Assembly: GCF_022836495.1 (NCBI RefSeq)
Contig: NZ_BQXM01000005.1
Location: 1 to 64,000, forward strand
Source: Desulforhabdus sp. TSK
GTDB taxonomy: Bacteria; Desulfobacterota; Syntrophobacteria; Syntrophobacterales; Syntrophobacteraceae
Length of the DNA stretch: 64,000 bases
Reading direction: 5' to 3'
The translations under genes were made by a program, and so were the position numbers. The notes beneath the pieces are model-generated. The model was not told the origin of the DNA. It ran no database searches and saw only the letters and a list, made by a program, of their open reading frames with translations. This document shows, in pieces, positions 61,663 through 64,000 of the stretch. Each line of letters opens with the position of its first letter. Position 1 is the first letter of the stretch.

Positions 61663-61711
61663 CACCCTCGACCGTATACAGGTTATCGGGAACCCTTTAA
61701 GAAGGATGATC

Positions 61712-61921
61712 ATGGAGGAGCGCAAGGAATAATCATGCCGATCAGAGCTTCAAGCGCACGAGCCGGCCCTCCCTGTCGCCGATCCCGATTACAGCGAAGA
61801 TGGGGTTGATCTCACGCTCATCCGGTGGATGTTGTCCCTCACTCCCACGGAACGGCTGGAGGTCCTGCAGGGTGCGGTCCGGTCTCTTGCGAAGTTGAAA
61901 GATGACATCGTTCACTCCTGA
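61712..61921 (+). pseudogene. Small partner gene of the nucleotidyltransferase, with a nonsense codon
   Basis: A 69-codon frame that starts MEERKE behind an AAGGA site and then meets TAA at 61730-61732. It continues open to 61921 with the characteristic VDLTLIRWMLSLTPTERLEV and LQGAVRSL. Small proteins with this L-I-R-W-M-L-S-L-T-P-x-E-R-L pattern commonly precede nucleotidyltransferase-like genes. Its stop overlaps the next start by about 20 bases, as expected for a pair. Confidence 0.6.
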
Positions 61922-62392
61922 TTTTACGGCGATCCTGCAGGGCCTCATGGACCAAGGGGGCGAATTCGTTGTGGTCGGTGGGGTGGCGGCAGTCCTTCAC
62001 GGGGCTCCGGTGACGATTTTCGACCTGGACTTGGTCCATTTGCGTACCTCGGAGAACCTTAAACTGCTCGTGTCCGCCCGGAAGGACCTGGATGCCTGTT
62101 ACCGGGGGCGAGGTGACCAGAAGTTGAGACCAACCACGGGACATCTTGCATCCTCGGGCTACCATCTTCTGATGACGCGGCTCGGTCCCCTGGACATCCT
62201 CGGCACCATCGGGCGAGATCATGACTTTGAAGCTCCGCAACCGCACCCGGAGGAGCTGAGGGTAGGGACCATGCCACTGCGCGTGCTCAACCTGGAAACC
62301 ATCATCACCGTCAAAGAAGAAGTGGGCATGAAAAAGACCAGATCGTTTTGCCCACTTTGAGACGCACGATCGAGGAAAAGTGGAAGAAATGA
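61902..62392 (+). pseudogene. Nucleotidyltransferase-like protein, frameshifted near its C-terminus
   Basis: The frame opens with an ATG at 61902 and shows the minimal nucleotidyltransferase start FVVVGGVAAVLHGAPVTIFD, with G-G-x-A-A and the acidic pair as FDLDLV, then HHLLM-like YHLLMTRLGPLDILGTIG and NLETIITVKEEVG. At about 62327-62335 (an A-run) the frame slips. The current product ends at 62360 with KKTRSFCPL, while the shifted frame continues DQIVLPTLRRTIEEKWKK to 62392, as relatives do. Such proteins are often in toxin-antitoxin or defence pairs. The loss of about 10 residues may or may not inactivate it. Confidence 0.65.
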
Positions 62393-62640
62393 AGGAAGGG
62401 AGCAGGTATGGCGATGGGATGGTTCACATTTTCATCGACGTGAACTCCCTGACACAGGGGGGCATAAAACAGCGCAGCAAAAGCAAGATGTATGGTTTTC
62501 GGTGGCGGCACCATCGCTCCGGACAGCGTTCACCGGTCTGGGGATATTAGAGTGCTATTGGCGTTAAGGAATACACGCGCGCATGCTGTGAATCTATCTT
62601 TGTGTCAAACTCAACTATCCGCTACCTATCCGCAACCAAA

Positions 62641-62676
62641 AAAGAAAAAGGGGCTAGCTTTTTGATCTAACCCCTT
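62641..62676 (-). terminator. Rho-independent terminator downstream of the tRNA 3' end
   Basis: On the minus strand AAGGGGTTAG and CTAGCCCCTT form a ten-base stem around an A-rich loop, followed by TTTTTCTTT. It lies eight bases after the CCA end of the tRNA fragment and was probably the terminator of the original tRNA gene. Confidence 0.8.
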
Positions 62677-62684
62677 GATTTTTC

Positions 62685-62730
62685 TGGTGCGCCTGACAGG
62701 ATTCGAACCTGTGACCTGCGGATTCTCAGT
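62685..62730 (-). other. tRNA 3' fragment, probable attachment site of the integrated element
   Basis: On the minus strand this is the 3' half of a tRNA: the anticodon-stem end AATCCGC, variable loop AGGTC, T arm ACAGG-TTCGAAT-CCTGT, acceptor CAGGCGC, then ACCA. The 5' half is absent (upstream bases do not form a D arm). The acceptor stem would pair with GCGCCTG, as in many bacterial tRNA-Arg genes, but the anticodon is not certain. A 3' tRNA end next to an integrase gene is the classic att site of a tRNA-targeting island. Confidence 0.75.
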
Positions 62731-62944
62731 CCCTATTTTTGACCTTCACTAATTTTCACTCCTTATCACAAATCCCTTTACATTCAAATAGATTACGTGT
62801 ATTATATTTTGAGTACGCTTCACACGATTTAACGCTGTTTCATCGAAAAAAGCGGGACAGGAGCGGGACAAAATTTGGGGGTCTGTGACCCACGGATATT
62901 CAAAAATTGGGTCTGGCATGGCTGTTGTCTCTAGGGAGGTTCCA

Positions 62945-64000
62945 ATGGGCGTGTGGGTCAAGACGAAATACACGGGTGTCAGATACCGGGAGCATGCTAC
63001 CCGAAAGCACGGCATCCAGAAGGATCGATACTTTTCCATCCGGTACAAGCACGACGGGAAAGACAGGGAAGAGGCCCTTGGATGGGCTTCCGAAGGCTGG
63101 ACGGCGGAAAAGGCGGCACTGGAGCTTGCAAACCTCAAGAACAACCGGCGGACAGGAGAAGGACACCATTCCTTGCAGGAGAAACGCGAAGCCGAAGCTG
63201 CGAAGCGGGAGGCGGAAGAACGTGAAAGGGCCTTGGCTGAAAAAGCATCCACGCCGTTTGCCGCGATTTGGAAAATCTATCTGGAGCAATGCAACCTTGA
63301 CGGGAAGAAGTCCTGCGACCGGGAAGAGAGTCTCTTCCGGTTGTGGATCGAGCCAGTCATAGGCAAGAGACCACTCAAGGAGGTGACAGCTTTCCACCTG
63401 GAGAAAATCAAACATGCGATGAGCAAGGCCGGCCTGTCTCCCCGTTCTATCCACTACTGCCTTGCCGTAGTACGCCAAGTGTTCAACTTCGCCATTCGAA
63501 GAGACATCTTTGACGGGGCCAACCCTACCATGAAGGTTAAGAAGCCCACGGCGGACAACCGGCGCATGCGATATTTGACCCATGAAGAAGCCGCCGCACT
63601 CCTGGATGAAATCAAAGCCAGGAGCATTAACAGTTGGAGGATTTGCCTCCTGTCCCTGCATGCCGGCTTGCGGTTCGGTGAGATTGCCGGGTTGACCTAC
63701 GGCGACATCGACCTGGAGAGAAATACCTTATGGATTCGAGACCCAAAGAACGGGTATTCACGACATGTGCCCATGACCGCCACCCTGCGAGAAATGCTGC
63801 TCGATCTCGAAGGCAAGGGCAATGACGACCTTCTCTTTCCCGACAGAAACGGGGGAAGGCGCCGCGCCATGAGTGACACCTTTGACCGTGTGCTTCAGGC
63901 GCTCAAATTCAATGAAGGTATCACGGACGACCGACAGAAGGTTGTGTTTCACACCCTGAGGCACACGCACGCCTCCTGGCACATGGAGAACGGTACGGAT
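62945..64000 (+). CDS. int: Tyrosine recombinase (phage/island integrase), cut by the window edge
   Basis: 352 codons are visible, from an ATG behind GGGAGG to the window end. The N-terminal arm-binding part (RYFSIRYKHDGKDREEALGW) is followed by a Lys/Glu-rich coiled coil (EKREAEAAKREAEERERALA) and a SAM-like core-binding domain (FAAIWKIYLEQCN). The catalytic domain has the first Arg in LHAGLRFGEIAGL, the beta-hairpin Lys in DPKNGYSRHVPM and the His-x-x-Arg in HTLRHTHASW. The last His/Trp and the Tyr lie beyond the window. It reads away from the tRNA fragment 215 bases upstream and should catalyse integration at that tRNA. Confidence 0.93.
   Translation, partial: MGVWVKTKYTGVRYREHATRKHGIQKDRYFSIRYKHDGKDREEALGWASEGWTAEKAALELANLKNNRRTGEGHHSLQEKREAEAAKREAEERERALAEKASTPFAAIWKIYLEQCNLDGKKSCDREESLFRLWIEPVIGKRPLKEVTAFHLEKIKHAMSKAGLSPRSIHYCLAVVRQVFNFAIRRDIFDGANPTMKVKKPTADNRRMRYLTHEEAAALLDEIKARSINSWRICLLSLHAGLRFGEIAGLTYGDIDLERNTLWIRDPKNGYSRHVPMTATLREMLLDLEGKGNDDLLFPDRNGGRRRAMSDTFDRVLQALKFNEGITDDRQKVVFHTLRHTHASWHMENGTD

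Overview
This looks like a bacterial chromosome segment of high GC, most likely from a deltaproteobacterial (Desulfobacterota) anaerobe of the Syntrophobacter/Desulfo- type. That placement is inference. It rests on the gene styles (an AMIN-domain amidase after mutS, NtrC-type regulators, NosL/Sco copper proteins, a Geobacter-like type I-G CRISPR locus) and on many short dispersed palindromic repeats. No rRNA and no complete tRNA lie in the window. One SRP RNA gene and one tRNA 3' fragment do.

Layout. 1-3.7 kb: the N-terminal part of a cell-wall amidase and mutS, both leftward. 3.9-16.2 kb: a defence block. It holds a MITE-like repeat, a mazEF toxin-antitoxin pair, a 13-repeat CRISPR array, and a complete type I-G cas operon (cas3, csx17, csb1, csb2, cas4-cas1 fusion, cas2) headed by a WYL-domain regulator. 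The repeat orientation (its complement ends in ATTGAAGC) shows that array and cas genes are read leftward, so the leader lies at 5745-5948 and the array runs head-on into mazEF. 16.2-17.4 kb has no convincing gene but contains several inverted repeats. 17.4-23 kb: a REC-PAS-GGDEF-EAL cyclic-di-GMP protein, converging on a histidine kinase plus sigma-54 activator operon. 23.3-29 kb: a double-length UvrA.

29.3-35.5 kb: a copper/redox operon. It comprises a frameshifted Sco1-like gene, two NosL proteins, a small membrane-anchored protein, an ABC permease and ATPase, and a polytopic membrane protein with a CPFC motif. A dihaem cytochrome and the SRP RNA gene lie on the other strand. 36-41 kb: a 1659-residue SNF2 helicase with a large unrecognised N-terminal part. 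41-52 kb: mostly housekeeping (TraB-like protein, HAD phosphatase, nadB, membrane proteins, SPOR protein, argS, queA, tgt). 52-60 kb: metabolic and transport genes (enoyl-CoA hydratase, gamma-carbonic-anhydrase-like protein, alpha/beta hydrolase, aminotransferase, MgtC/DUF4010 protein, MFS exporter) with REP-like palindromes between them.

60.4-62.4 kb is a graveyard of toxin-antitoxin-type genes: an intact AbrB-like antitoxin, a PIN toxin with two nonsense codons, an N-terminally truncated XRE antitoxin next to a MITE-like element, a small gene with a nonsense codon, and a frameshifted nucleotidyltransferase. From 62.68 kb a tRNA 3' fragment and a tyrosine integrase mark the edge of an integrated element whose cargo lies beyond the right end of the window.
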